Positions 8,368 to 17,287 of a DNA stretch of 51,594 bases are shown here, one piece after another; position 1 is the stretch's first letter; each line of letters opens with the position of its first letter. The stretch comes from a bacterium (GTDB taxonomy: Bacteria; Vulcanimicrobiota; Vulcanimicrobiia; Vulcanimicrobiales; Vulcanimicrobiaceae). The position numbers and the translations under genes were made by a program. The stretch is taken from assembly GCA_028869385.1 (NCBI GenBank), contig JAGWSR010000091.1:1-51594 (forward strand). The letters are read 5' to 3'. The notes beneath the pieces are model-generated. The model was not told where the DNA came from, made no database searches, and worked only from the letters and a program-made list of their open reading frames with translations.

Positions 8368-10062
8368 TTGAATTCCGACACCTTCATCGTGCCCCAACCC
8401 CCCGCCGAACCGTTCGTGCGCGTCGTCCCATTGGGCGGCTGCGGCGAGATCGGCCGCAACATGACCGTCATCGAGACGAACGACGACCTCGTCATCGTCG
8501 ATTGCGGGCTCATGTTCCCCGACGACGAGATGTTCGGCGTGGACGTCGTGATCAACGACTTCACCTACGTTCGCGAGCGGGCGCACAAGCTGCGTGCCGT
8601 TCTCGTGACACACGGGCACGAAGATCACATCGGCGGCATCCCCTACTTCCTCAAAGCCTTTCCGGGGACGCCGGTCGTCGGGACCGCGCTCTCGATCGCG
8701 CTCATCAAGGCGAAGTCGCGCGAGCATAAATTCGGCGAGATCGACTTCGTCACGGTCAAACCCGGCGATCGCGTGCGCCACGGGGCGATCGAGACCGAGT
8801 TCGTGCACATCAACCATTCGGTCGCCGGCGCATGCTCGCTCGCGCTGCGCACGCCGGTCGGGACGATTTTCCACACCGGCGATTTCAAGTTTGACCAGAC
8901 GCCGATCGACAATAAGCCGGCGGACTTCGCGCGCATCGCGCGCATCGGCGACGAGGGCGTGCTCTGCATGCTGGCCGACTCGACGAACGCGGAGCGTCCG
9001 GGGCACACCCTCTCGGAGCGCATCGTGGGTGAAGCCTTCACCGCGATCTTCCAGCGCGCCAAGGGACGCATCGTGGTCGCGTCGTTCGCGTCGAACGTGC
9101 CGCGCATTCAGCAAGCGGTAGATCATGCGGTGCGCTTCGGGCGCAAGGTCGCGTTCCTCGGGCGCTCGTTGCAGAACGTGGTGCACTTCTCGACCGAACT
9201 CGGCTACCTGCGCATCCCGCCCGACACCGTGATCAAGATCGAAGACGTCGAGGGCTATCCGCCCGAGCGCGTCGTCGTGATCACGACGGGATCTCAGGGC
9301 GAACCGATGAGCGGACTCGCGCGCATGTCGGTGCGCGATCACAAGAAGTTCAAGATCGTGCCCGGCGATACGATCGTCATCAGCGCGACGCCGATTCCCG
9401 GCAACGAGAAGAAGGTCTATAAGACGATCAACAATCTCTACAAGCTCGGCGCGACCGTGATCCACGGAACCGACGGCCGCTCGCACGTCTCGGGGCACGC
9501 CTCGCAAGAAGAGCTGCTGCTGATGCTCAACCTCGTGCGTCCCGAGTTCTTCATGCCGGTGCACGGCGAGTATCGCATGCTCGTGCAGCACGGCCGACTT
9601 GCGGTGCAGACCGGCGTGGAGAGCGAGAACGTGTTCGTGGTCGAGAACGGCGACGTGCTCGAGTTCACCGCGGAGTACGGCGACAAGATCGGCAAGACGT
9701 ACGGCGGCTACGTCCTCGTGGACGGATCGGACGTCGGCGGTATCGGCGAGGGTGTGCTGCGCGACCGCAAGGCGCTCTCGAACGACGGCATCATGATGGT
9801 CGTCGTCGCGATCGACGCCGAGGAGGCGCGCATCATCGGCGAGCCCGACCTGATGTCGAAGGGCGTCTTCTACATTCCGGAGTCGGGGGAGATTCTCGAC
9901 GACTTGCGCGCGACGCTGCGCAAGGCGCTCGAGGAGGTCTCCGTCGAGGCGCTGCGCGACGTGAACAGCGTCAAGGAGCACATCCGCACGACGCTCTCGC
10001 GTGCGGTGTACGCCAAGACGAAGCGCCGCCCGGTCATCGTTCCCGTCGTCATGGAAGTCTAG
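8368..10062 (+). CDS. rnj: Ribonuclease J
   Basis: Metallo-beta-lactamase-fold RNase acting as 5'-3' exonuclease and endonuclease in mRNA decay and rRNA maturation. 564 residues, close to the usual 555. The zinc motif HGHEDH is at 82-87, followed by a beta-CASP domain (TTGSQGEPMSGLARM) and the RNase J C-terminal domain. The start is a TTG at 8368; no ATG occurs before the conserved core, and the conserved LGGCGEIGRN begins about 20 residues in, so this start is sensible. A possible -10 (TAAAGT, 8353-8358) would leave almost no leader. The EamA gene follows after 4 bases. Confidence 0.96.
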   Translation: MNSDTFIVPQPPAEPFVRVVPLGGCGEIGRNMTVIETNDDLVIVDCGLMFPDDEMFGVDVVINDFTYVRERAHKLRAVLVTHGHEDHIGGIPYFLKAFPGTPVVGTALSIALIKAKSREHKFGEIDFVTVKPGDRVRHGAIETEFVHINHSVAGACSLALRTPVGTIFHTGDFKFDQTPIDNKPADFARIARIGDEGVLCMLADSTNAERPGHTLSERIVGEAFTAIFQRAKGRIVVASFASNVPRIQQAVDHAVRFGRKVAFLGRSLQNVVHFSTELGYLRIPPDTVIKIEDVEGYPPERVVVITTGSQGEPMSGLARMSVRDHKKFKIVPGDTIVISATPIPGNEKKVYKTINNLYKLGATVIHGTDGRSHVSGHASQEELLLMLNLVRPEFFMPVHGEYRMLVQHGRLAVQTGVESENVFVVENGDVLEFTAEYGDKIGKTYGGYVLVDGSDVGGIGEGVLRDRKALSNDGIMMVVVAIDAEEARIIGEPDLMSKGVFYIPESGEILDDLRATLRKALEEVSVEALRDVNSVKEHIRTTLSRAVYAKTKRRPVIVPVVMEV

Positions 10063-10066
10063 CGCC

Positions 10067-10909
10067 TTGTTCGGCGTGCTCTGCAGCCTGCTCGCGGCTG
10101 CGGCGTACGGCGCGGCTGATTTCTGCGGCGGCCTCGCGTCGCGGCGTACCGCGATCCTCGCGGTGGTCGTCATCTCGCAGTTCGTCGGACTGCTCGTGCT
10201 CCTCGCCTTGCGTCCGTTCGTTCCGGGGCACGCATCGCCGAGCGATCTCGGGTGGGGAGCGCTCGCCGGGCTCTGCGGCGCGGTCGGAATCGCGCTCCTC
10301 TACCACGCGCTCGCGATCGGCAAGATGGGTGTCGTCTCGCCGATCACGGCCGTGCTCGCGGCGGCGTTACCGCTCGCGGTCGGCGTCGCGCGCGGCGAGC
10401 ATCTGAGCGCGCTGCAAGGCGTCGGCATCGCGCTCGCCCTCGTCGCGATCGTGCTGATCTCGATCTCGACCGAGGAGAACGGCACGCGCGAGATCGCCAC
10501 GGCGGGCGTGCGCGAAGCGATCCTCTCCGGTATCGCGCTCGGCGGTTTCTACATCTTTCTCGCGGTGCCGCATCGCACGGCGGGGCTCGACCCGCTCGCG
10601 AGCGCGCGCCTCGCTTCGGTACTCTTGCTGCTCGCGATCGCGGTCGCCACGCGAACGCGCCTGCGACCCTCCGCGGGAGGCGCCGCGTTGATCGTGTTGT
10701 GCGGAACGCTCGACATGACGGCGAACGCCCTCTATGTGGTTGCCGCTTACGCGGGCTATCTTTCGATCGCCGCGGTGCTCACGTCGCTCTACCCGGCGAG
10801 CACCGTCGCGCTCGCGAGGATCGTGCTTCGCGAGCGCCTGCAGCGCTCTCAGCTCGCCGGCGTCGCGCTCGCGCTCGTCGGTGTCGCCTTGATCGCGGCG
10901 CGCTCGTAG
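10067..10909 (+). CDS. EamA/DMT-superfamily transporter
   Basis: Drug/metabolite-transporter-like permease of about 280 residues, with ten hydrophobic segments in two five-helix halves. The internal repeat is visible as LQGVGIALALVAIVLISI and LAGVALALVGVALIAARS, each closing a half. The start is placed at TTG 10067, four bases after the RNase J stop. An upstream in-frame start inside rnj would add a charged segment with no family match. Substrate unknown. The 3' end overlaps the convergent glycosyltransferase gene by 61 bases. Confidence 0.85.
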   Translation: MFGVLCSLLAAAAYGAADFCGGLASRRTAILAVVVISQFVGLLVLLALRPFVPGHASPSDLGWGALAGLCGAVGIALLYHALAIGKMGVVSPITAVLAAALPLAVGVARGEHLSALQGVGIALALVAIVLISISTEENGTREIATAGVREAILSGIALGGFYIFLAVPHRTAGLDPLASARLASVLLLLAIAVATRTRLRPSAGGAALIVLCGTLDMTANALYVVAAYAGYLSIAAVLTSLYPASTVALARIVLRERLQRSQLAGVALALVGVALIAARS

Positions 10910-12033
10910 GCCCGGAGCGTCGCGGTCGCCGCGGCCTCCCAGGTGTACTCGCTGCGAATGCGTCGCGCGAGTTCGGCGCGCCGTTCCGCGTCGTCGTCGA
11001 AGCGCGTCCATGCCGTGTGTACCGCGCGTTCGATCGAGAACGCGTCGCACGGATCGCAGTAGTAGGCGCCGTCGCGAAAGTACTCGGCCTCGAAGGCGAG
11101 ATTGCCGACGACGATCGTGCGCTCCAGGAGCGCGGCTTCGAGCGAGGAGAGCCCGGGCGATTCGAAGATGCTCGCGAGCACGTGTACGCGTGCGCCGGCG
11201 TAGAGATGCTTGAGCTTCGCGTGCGAAAGAAACGGATAGTGGTAGACCGGCGCGCTGCGCCCATTCGCGAGCGCCTGCACGCGCGCGAATATCTCTTGGT
11301 CGGTGCGCTCGCCCACGAACACGACCGGCACGTCGAGGCGCTTGAGCGCGAGCATGAGAAAGTCTTGCTGTTTGCGTGCGTCGAATCGCGCGCTCATCAT
11401 CACGTACGGGCGTCCGCGCAACTCTTCCGGGAGCTCGTCGGGCGATGCGCCGTCGAAATCGCGTGCGTCCACCGCGTTCGGAACGATCGCGTGCGCGGCG
11501 AAGTCGCCGAGAAACGTGAAGATCGCGCTCAACTCCATCCACGAGTTCGGCAAGATGAGATCGACGCGTTCGAGGATCGCGCGGCACTCCGCCGTGAACG
11601 GATGCGGCGCGAACGCGGAGAGCTTCGTGCCGTCGAGCGTGAAGTCGAGCGCGCGCGCGGCGATCGCGCGCAGGTCGTTGCGCGCGAAACCGAGGTCGAG
11701 CGTCGCGCCGTCGGGATAGCGGGAGAAGAGCCAGCGCCGAGCCGCATCCATCCAACGCACGAGATGATGCGGCGCCCAAATCGGCGAGAAGGCGATCGGC
11801 ACGCGTCCGCGCAGAGGCGCGAGCGCCTCGACCTGCGGCGCGAGCATATGCGGAGCGTGCAGGCTCGTCCAGAGGTGCACCACGTCGTAGGGCTGAGCGC
11901 GGGCGCTCTCGGCCGGGCCGACGTCAACGACAACGCCGAGGGCACGAAGCGCCTCGGCGGTCTTGGTCATCTGCACCACGTCGCCGCCGAAGATGCGGTC
12001 GGCGTCGGGGCGAGGGACGAAGAGCACGCGCAT
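10849..12033 (-). CDS. Glycosyltransferase, GT4-like (GT-B fold)
   Basis: 394 residues. The N-terminal Rossmann half opens MRVLFVPRPDADRIFGGDVV, with the glycine-rich acceptor loop. The C-terminal half carries the nucleotide-sugar motif ESPGLSSLEAAL, the GT4 E-x7-E. No signal peptide, so it probably acts at the cytoplasmic face on a cell-surface polysaccharide or LPS. It lies 18 bases after the dual-PilZ genes on the same strand, so its expression may be tied to theirs. The last 20 codons overlap the end of the convergent EamA gene; both frames look intact. Confidence 0.88.
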   Translation of the reverse strand: MRVLFVPRPDADRIFGGDVVQMTKTAEALRALGVVVDVGPAESARAQPYDVVHLWTSLHAPHMLAPQVEALAPLRGRVPIAFSPIWAPHHLVRWMDAARRWLFSRYPDGATLDLGFARNDLRAIAARALDFTLDGTKLSAFAPHPFTAECRAILERVDLILPNSWMELSAIFTFLGDFAAHAIVPNAVDARDFDGASPDELPEELRGRPYVMMSARFDARKQQDFLMLALKRLDVPVVFVGERTDQEIFARVQALANGRSAPVYHYPFLSHAKLKHLYAGARVHVLASIFESPGLSSLEAALLERTIVVGNLAFEAEYFRDGAYYCDPCDAFSIERAVHTAWTRFDDDAERRAELARRIRSEYTWEAAATATLRAYERAAIKATPTSASATPAS

Positions 12034-12051
12034 ACGCGCGTACCTTCTCAG

Positions 12052-12924
12052 TTAGGCGTTACGAATCTTCGAGAGTTGCACCGCATGCGTGAAACGAGCG
12101 ATCTCCTCACGCGTGTAGCCGTCGATCTCGAGAAAGGCGACGCCGTATACCTCGCGGTCGCGCACGGGCTGGAAGCGCGTGACGACGCGGCCCCGCAGCG
12201 CCATCTCTTCGAAGGGGCGGCGCAGATCCGGGCGTCCGGCACGGCGCGGCGTGGCGCCCGAGAGGTCGAGCACCGCGGTCTCTTCGGGATAGACTTCGAG
12301 GACGCTCGACGGCATCGTGATGCGCAGATCCACGAGCACGCCGATCGGCAGCGGCTGCGAGCAGTTCATCCGGATGCCGGTGCTCGAGATATCGCCGACG
12401 CGCGCTTCGGTCCAATCCTCGCCTTCGCGGCGGAAGCGCATGGGGAAGGCGCTGAGCGCGCGGTAGCTGCCGCGGCGTTCGCGGTCGGTGGTCGGGAGCG
12501 CGTCGAGCGAGCGCTGGATCGAGCGGGACGCTGCGGCGCGGCGCTCGAGCTCGCGGATCGCCCGAGCGAGCGCGTCGATCTGCGATTCGCGCATGTCGAA
12601 GGTGAGGTAGTATTCGAAGCGCGCTCCGGCTTGGGCGTTGCGTCGCGCCTCGACGCGCGCGTTCGCCGTGATCGTAGCGCCGCCGATGCCGAGATCGAAT
12701 TCGACCTCGGTGCCGCGCTCCATGAGGACGAGCGAGCGAATCTTCGCCCCGTGCGCGGTGACCTCCATCAGCGTTCCGTACACCGGAGCCGGCAAGCGGC
12801 GCACGCTCATGACGACGGGCATCTCGAGCGAGTGCGCGTGCGACGTCTGGGGCATGGGCGGTGGCGGTGCGGGCGTGGGCGCCGCGTTTGCGGTACTGGT
12901 CGTTCGCTTAGGAATCCATGTCAT
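12052..12924 (-). CDS. Dual PilZ-module protein (paralogue 1, first module degenerate)
   Basis: 290 residues, with GGAGGGG just before the ATG at 12924. Residues 30-110 resemble a PilZ barrel but lack the binding motifs: the RxxxR position reads SHAHSLE, and the (D/N)xSxxG position reads MEVTAHG. A helical linker (about 112-140) leads to a second module that keeps both motifs, RGSYR (151-155) and DISSTG (178-183). PilZ domains bind cyclic-di-GMP. The C-terminus, DGYTREEIARFTHAVQL, is nearly the same in the neighbour. Together with the next gene it is a tandem duplication. Likely a c-di-GMP sensor; its partner is unknown, though the GT4 gene follows directly. Confidence 0.85.
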   Translation of the reverse strand: MTWIPKRTTSTANAAPTPAPPPPMPQTSHAHSLEMPVVMSVRRLPAPVYGTLMEVTAHGAKIRSLVLMERGTEVEFDLGIGGATITANARVEARRNAQAGARFEYYLTFDMRESQIDALARAIRELERRAAASRSIQRSLDALPTTDRERRGSYRALSAFPMRFRREGEDWTEARVGDISSTGIRMNCSQPLPIGVLVDLRITMPSSVLEVYPEETAVLDLSGATPRRAGRPDLRRPFEEMALRGRVVTRFQPVRDREVYGVAFLEIDGYTREEIARFTHAVQLSKIRNA

Positions 12925-12942
12925 GGTCGTCCCCTCCGAGGG

Positions 12943-13809
12943 TTACTCCGATCGCAACCGTGCGAGTTGAACGGCGTGCGTGAAGCGGGCGATCTCTTCA
13001 CGCTGATAGCCGTCGATGTCGGTGAATTGTACGCCGAAAACTTCCCGCCCGCGCGTGGGCTGGAAGCGTGAGACGACACGACCCGCGATCGTCATTTCTT
13101 CGAATGGGCGGCGATTGTCCGGAATGCGCACGCTGCGCGGTCCGAACGGCGTTATCTCGGTGCGCGCCCCAGCGGGCGGGAACACCGCGAGCACGTGGCT
13201 CGGTAGGCTGAACCGAAGCTCGACCTGCGTTCCGAGCGGGATCGGCTCCTGGCACATGAGGCGCAGGCCGCCGGTGGAGATGTCGTTGGCCTCGGCGACG
13301 ATGGATGGCTTGCCCGGCACGCGGTAGCGTACCGCGAAGGCGACCATCGTGCGCACGCTGCCGCGACGCTGTTTGGCGCTCTTGGCGATCGGTGCCGGTT
13401 TTGCCGGCGCCTTGGACTCGGCCCGCGTGAGCGCTTCGCGGCGCTGCATCTCGTGGATCTCGCGAGCGAGCGCGGCGCGTTCGGTACTCGTCATCCGCGA
13501 GAAGTTGACGCCGTACTCGTAACCGCCGCCCGAGGGCGGGGTCGCGCGGGTGACGACGCGGCCCTTGAGGGGCATCGCCGGTGCGCCCGGACGCGCTTTG
13601 ATCTCGAAGTTGACGTCGCGATCGCGCTCGATGAGGATCAGCGAGCGCAGCCGGCAGCCCGTCTCCGAAATGTTGATCAGGGTGCCGTATACGGGCGCGG
13701 GAAGTCCGCTCACCTCGATCGCGATCGGGAGCTCGATGGATTGCCGGTAGTAACGCCGCTGATTGCTCCGTTCTAAGTTTTGAACGGAGCGGCGCGATAG
13801 CCAGAGCAT
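12943..13809 (-). CDS. Dual PilZ-module protein (paralogue 2, both modules intact)
   Basis: 288 residues, the upstream member of the duplicated pair, 18 bases before the next gene. Module 1 (about 17-105) has RRYYR (18-22) and NISETG (46-51). A helical, Ala/Lys-rich linker follows (about 106-147). Module 2 has RGSVR (149-153) and DISTGG (176-181). The C-terminal block DGYQREEIARFTHAVQLARL matches paralogue 1. Two intact motifs predict two cyclic-di-GMP sites per chain. The ATG at 13809 sits inside one arm of an inverted repeat (13801-13809 with 13905-13913). No strong ribosome site is visible upstream. Confidence 0.88.
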   Translation of the reverse strand: MLWLSRRSVQNLERSNQRRYYRQSIELPIAIEVSGLPAPVYGTLINISETGCRLRSLILIERDRDVNFEIKARPGAPAMPLKGRVVTRATPPSGGGYEYGVNFSRMTSTERAALAREIHEMQRREALTRAESKAPAKPAPIAKSAKQRRGSVRTMVAFAVRYRVPGKPSIVAEANDISTGGLRLMCQEPIPLGTQVELRFSLPSHVLAVFPPAGARTEITPFGPRSVRIPDNRRPFEEMTIAGRVVSRFQPTRGREVFGVQFTDIDGYQREEIARFTHAVQLARLRSE

Positions 13810-13913
13810 CTCGCTATAGGGTTCGGCCTCGCGAATCAGGCTCCTTAACCCGGAGCTTACGTTTCATGAGTGTAAAGTCCCAAGTTCATGAAATCTTTAC
13901 ACGAATGCTCTGG
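13801..13913. repeat. Nested inverted repeats over the PilZ operon start
   Basis: Outer arms CCAGAGCAT (13801-13809) and ATGCTCTGG (13905-13913); inner arms GTGTAAAG (13870-13877) and CTTTACAC (13895-13902). TTCATGA also occurs twice (13863-13869 and 13885-13891). This 112-base gap between the IDH-family gene and the PilZ operon must hold the PilZ promoter. The outer left arm contains the PilZ start codon. An operator or a leader hairpin that controls translation is possible. Confidence 0.5.
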
Positions 13914-13921
13914 ATGATAAC

Positions 13922-14998
13922 CTAAAGGGTGGACCACACGTCGAGTTTGCGCTTCACGCCGGCGATCACGGCGTCCGTGAACTCCGTCGTCGTTGCGTGT
14001 CCGCCGAGATCGGCGGTCGCGATGCCCTCGTGTACCGCCTCGAGCGCGGCCTCGTACACGGCGCGTGAGGCGTTGGCCGCGCGACGGTCGTCCACGTACG
14101 AGAGGAGCGCGCCCGCCGCGAGGATCATCGCGAGCGGATTGGCGACGTTCTTGCCAAAGAGGCGCGGCGCGGTGCCGTGCGGCGCTTCGGCCATGACGAC
14201 CGAGGGTTTGAGATCGGCGTCGAACGAGAGGAGCACCGACTCCGCGCCGGCGATCGATCCGAAGAGTTGCATGACCAGATCCGAGAGGCAGTCGCCGTCG
14301 CGGTTGAGCGACGGGATGACGAGCGGAAGGTCACCCGCGTTCGAGAGCAGGAGCGCATAGGTCGCGTCGATGAGCTGCGGCTCGTAGGGGACCTCGGGAT
14401 GGCGCTCGGCGGCGGCATCCATCTCCTCTTTGAGCATGCCTTCGTACACCGGGCTCACCGTGTACTTGGGTCCGCCGAACACCTTGGCGCCCATCTTTTT
14501 AGCGTGCACGAAGGCGTACTCGGAGACGTAGCGGCACACGCCGCGCGAGATGGTCTCCGTGCGGTACGCGATCTCGTCCACACCCTCGCCCTCGCGCCAT
14601 TCCTTGGCGCCGTAGGCGTCGCCGACGGCCATGCGGACGACCGAGATCGGTGCGTGGATGCCTGCGACCGGACGCACGCGCGGCAGCTTGCGCCCGGTGC
14701 GAACGATCACTTTGCCGTCGATGGCTTTGCGCAGGATCGCGTTCGGCGAGCCGACGTCGCCTTTGACTTCCGGCGTGATCGTCGCCGCTTTGAGTCCGAG
14801 CTTGTGAACGAGCATCGCCTCGGCCGCGTCGCGCACCACCTGATTGTTTGTCGCGCGACGCGCTTCGAGCGAGAGGTCGTAGCGCTCGAATGCGAGCTCG
14901 ATATCGATCACCGATGCATCGAGGACGCGCAGCGATTCGGCGAGCAGCTCTTGTCCGGTCTGGTCGCCTTCCAGAACGACGATCGTGGGCTTAGGCAA
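13922..14998 (-). CDS. Isocitrate/isopropylmalate dehydrogenase-family protein, atypical
   Basis: 358 residues from TTG at 14998, five bases after AGGAG. The metal-binding aspartates are present (NRDGDCLSDLVMQLFG), as is the cofactor loop EAPHGTAPRLFGKNVANP. So it should be an NAD(P)-dependent beta-decarboxylating dehydrogenase. However, the usual substrate-loop motif (REN(T/S)E...Y.G) is replaced by VVRMAVGDAYGAKEWREGEG. The serine-arginine region reads SPNAILRKAIDGKVIVRTGR. The substrate (isocitrate, isopropylmalate, homoisocitrate or tartrate-like) cannot be assigned. It is divergent from ftsK with a 36-base gap. Confidence 0.82.
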   Translation of the reverse strand: MPKPTIVVLEGDQTGQELLAESLRVLDASVIDIELAFERYDLSLEARRATNNQVVRDAAEAMLVHKLGLKAATITPEVKGDVGSPNAILRKAIDGKVIVRTGRKLPRVRPVAGIHAPISVVRMAVGDAYGAKEWREGEGVDEIAYRTETISRGVCRYVSEYAFVHAKKMGAKVFGGPKYTVSPVYEGMLKEEMDAAAERHPEVPYEPQLIDATYALLLSNAGDLPLVIPSLNRDGDCLSDLVMQLFGSIAGAESVLLSFDADLKPSVVMAEAPHGTAPRLFGKNVANPLAMILAAGALLSYVDDRRAANASRAVYEAALEAVHEGIATADLGGHATTTEFTDAVIAGVKRKLDVWSTL

Positions 14999-15034
14999 GT
15001 GAACTCCTAGTGTGACGACGAATCGACGGTACTC

Positions 15035-17287
15035 ATGGCTCGCGTACGCCGCAAGGCGAGTGCAAAGAAACTCAATCTCGAAATCGTGGGGATCGCAGCG
15101 ATCGGCGCCGCGCTCCTGTTCGGTTTTGCACTAGCGGTGCCGGAGCACGCGGGCAACGTCGGCCGCTTCGTCGCGGACGGGTTGCGCCGTCTCTTTGGAG
15201 GAGCGGCCCCGCTTTTCCCGGTGCTCGTCGCGCTCTTCGGCGGCATCGTCTTCCTCGAGATCAACGTCCCGCGGATGATCGCGGGCCTCGGAAGCGCGGC
15301 GCTCGCGTACTTTCTCTTGGTGGACGCGGCGTTCGGCTCGGGCGGCGCGCGGCGCGGCGGCATCGTGGGCGGTGCCATCTGGAGCGCGCTTGCGAGTTTG
15401 GTCGGAAGCGTCGGCGCGTGGATCGTGCTCGCGCTGATCGCTCTCTCGCTCACGCTCTACCTCACGAACGCGAGCTTAAAGAAGATGATCGGCTGGGTGC
15501 TCCTGACGCTCGGGCGCCTGCGTCCGCGCGAGATGCCGAAGCTGCGCGTGAGCCTTCCGAGCGGGCACGGGTCGCTGCGCGAGGCGTTCGCGCTGCCGAA
15601 GGCCGAGCCGAAACCGAAGCGCGAACGCGCCCCGATCTTCGACGTGTCGGAGCCCGCGGCCGACCCGCAAGACGACGAGGACGACGAGGACGACGAGCGC
15701 GCGCTGCCGGTCGTCGCGGTCTCGCCGGTCTTCGCGCCGGTCGCCCCGCCGCCGATGCCGGTCCGGCCCCGTGAGGTCGAGCCGATCGTCGGCGACTACG
15801 AATCCGCGGATCTCGTCGCGACGCGTCCGGAACTGGGCGACCGCATCTACGCGCTGCCGGACCTCGCGCTCTTCGATCCGCCGCAAGCGCAGGTGGTTGA
15901 CGACTCCAATCGCGCGCACGTGCTCGAAGATACCCTCGCCAGCTTCGGCGTCGGCGCGAAGGTCACGCACATCGAGCGCGGTCCGTCGATCACGCGCTAC
16001 GAGCTCAAGCCCGACCGCGGCGTGAAGATCTCGAAGATCGCTTCGCTCGCCGACGACCTGGCGCTCGCGCTCGCGGCGACGAGCGTGCGCATCGAGGCGC
16101 CGATTCCGGGCAAATCCGCCGTGGGCATCGAGGTCCCGAACAGCACCGTATCGGTGGTCGCCATTCGCGAGATCCTCGACGCGCTGCCAAATCGCGGCAC
16201 CGTGCCGCCGCTCTGGATGGCGCTCGGAAAAGATATCACCGGGCGGCCGGTCTTCGGCGATCTCGGAAAGATGCCGCACTTGCTCGTCGCCGGCGCGACC
16301 GGATCGGGTAAATCGGTCTGCTTGAACACGATCATCGCGTCGCTGCTCGTCTCGGCGACGCCCGATCAAGTGCAGATGCTGATGATCGATCCCAAACGCG
16401 TCGAACTCACCGTGTACAACGGCATTCCGCATCTGATCAAAGAGGTCATCACCGATCCGCGCCTGGCCGCGGGCGCGCTCTTCGAGATGACCAAAGAGAT
16501 GGATACGCGCTACGAGCGTTTCGCCAAGGCGGGCGTTCGCAAGATCGAAGAGTACAACGCGAAGTTTCCCGACGAGAAGCTGCCCTACGTCGTCATCGTC
16601 ATCGACGAACTCGCCGATCTCATGCTCGTCGCACCCGCGAAGGTGGAGACGACGATCATGCGTCTCGCGCAGCTCGCGCGCGCGACGGGCATTCACCTGA
16701 TCGTCGCCACGCAGCGTCCGTCCGTGGACGTGATCACCGGGCTCATCAAGGCGAACATCCCCTCGCGCATCGCGTTCGCGGTGAGTTCGCAAGTCGATTC
16801 GCGCACGATCCTCGACATGGCCGGCGCGGAGCGCCTGCTCGGGCGCGGCGACATGCTCTATCTGCCGATCGACGCACCGAAGCCCGTGCGCGCGCAGGGC
16901 GCGCTGATCACCGGCAGCGAGGTCAATCGGTTGGTCGAGTTTTGGGCGAAGCAGGGGCGTCCGGAGAATCTGCTCGACGTCGAGGTCGTTCCGGTATCCG
17001 ACGACGACGAGAAGAATAAGCGCGATGCCGATCCGCTCTGCTACGACGCGGCGAAGTTCATCATCGAGACCAATTACGCGTCCACCGCGCAATTGCAGTC
17101 GCAGTTCTCGATCGGACATCCGCGAGCGGTGCGCTTGATGAAGCAACTCGAAGAGTTCAAAGTCGTCGGACCGCACGAGGGCACGAAGCCGCGCAAGATC
17201 ATCATCGGCCTCGCGGAGCTCGAGGTGATCGCGCCGCGCCTGGGCCGCTCCGACGACGGGCAGACGGAACTCTTCGCCGATGCCTGA
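15035..17287 (+). CDS. ftsK: DNA translocase FtsK/SpoIIIE
   Basis: Septal DNA pump that clears chromosome termini at division. 750 residues. About four N-terminal membrane segments (20-150) are followed by a short linker with an acidic run (DPQDDEDDEDDE, about 210-221). Then come the alpha and beta motor domains, with Walker A GATGSGKS at 420-427 and Walker B VIVIDELADL near 520-529. The C-terminal gamma winged helix (about 680-742) contains STAQLQSQFSIGHPRAVRLM. The linker is short compared with E. coli FtsK. No strong ribosome site is seen at the ATG. It overlaps the PAP2 gene by 8 bases. Confidence 0.96.
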   Translation: MARVRRKASAKKLNLEIVGIAAIGAALLFGFALAVPEHAGNVGRFVADGLRRLFGGAAPLFPVLVALFGGIVFLEINVPRMIAGLGSAALAYFLLVDAAFGSGGARRGGIVGGAIWSALASLVGSVGAWIVLALIALSLTLYLTNASLKKMIGWVLLTLGRLRPREMPKLRVSLPSGHGSLREAFALPKAEPKPKRERAPIFDVSEPAADPQDDEDDEDDERALPVVAVSPVFAPVAPPPMPVRPREVEPIVGDYESADLVATRPELGDRIYALPDLALFDPPQAQVVDDSNRAHVLEDTLASFGVGAKVTHIERGPSITRYELKPDRGVKISKIASLADDLALALAATSVRIEAPIPGKSAVGIEVPNSTVSVVAIREILDALPNRGTVPPLWMALGKDITGRPVFGDLGKMPHLLVAGATGSGKSVCLNTIIASLLVSATPDQVQMLMIDPKRVELTVYNGIPHLIKEVITDPRLAAGALFEMTKEMDTRYERFAKAGVRKIEEYNAKFPDEKLPYVVIVIDELADLMLVAPAKVETTIMRLAQLARATGIHLIVATQRPSVDVITGLIKANIPSRIAFAVSSQVDSRTILDMAGAERLLGRGDMLYLPIDAPKPVRAQGALITGSEVNRLVEFWAKQGRPENLLDVEVVPVSDDDEKNKRDADPLCYDAAKFIIETNYASTAQLQSQFSIGHPRAVRLMKQLEEFKVVGPHEGTKPRKIIIGLAELEVIAPRLGRSDDGQTELFADA

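Noticed and set aside
8332-10173. Long minus-strand frame over RNase J
   Set aside because: Composition is His/Asp/Arg-rich as expected for a mirror frame, and RNase J is complete and well conserved.
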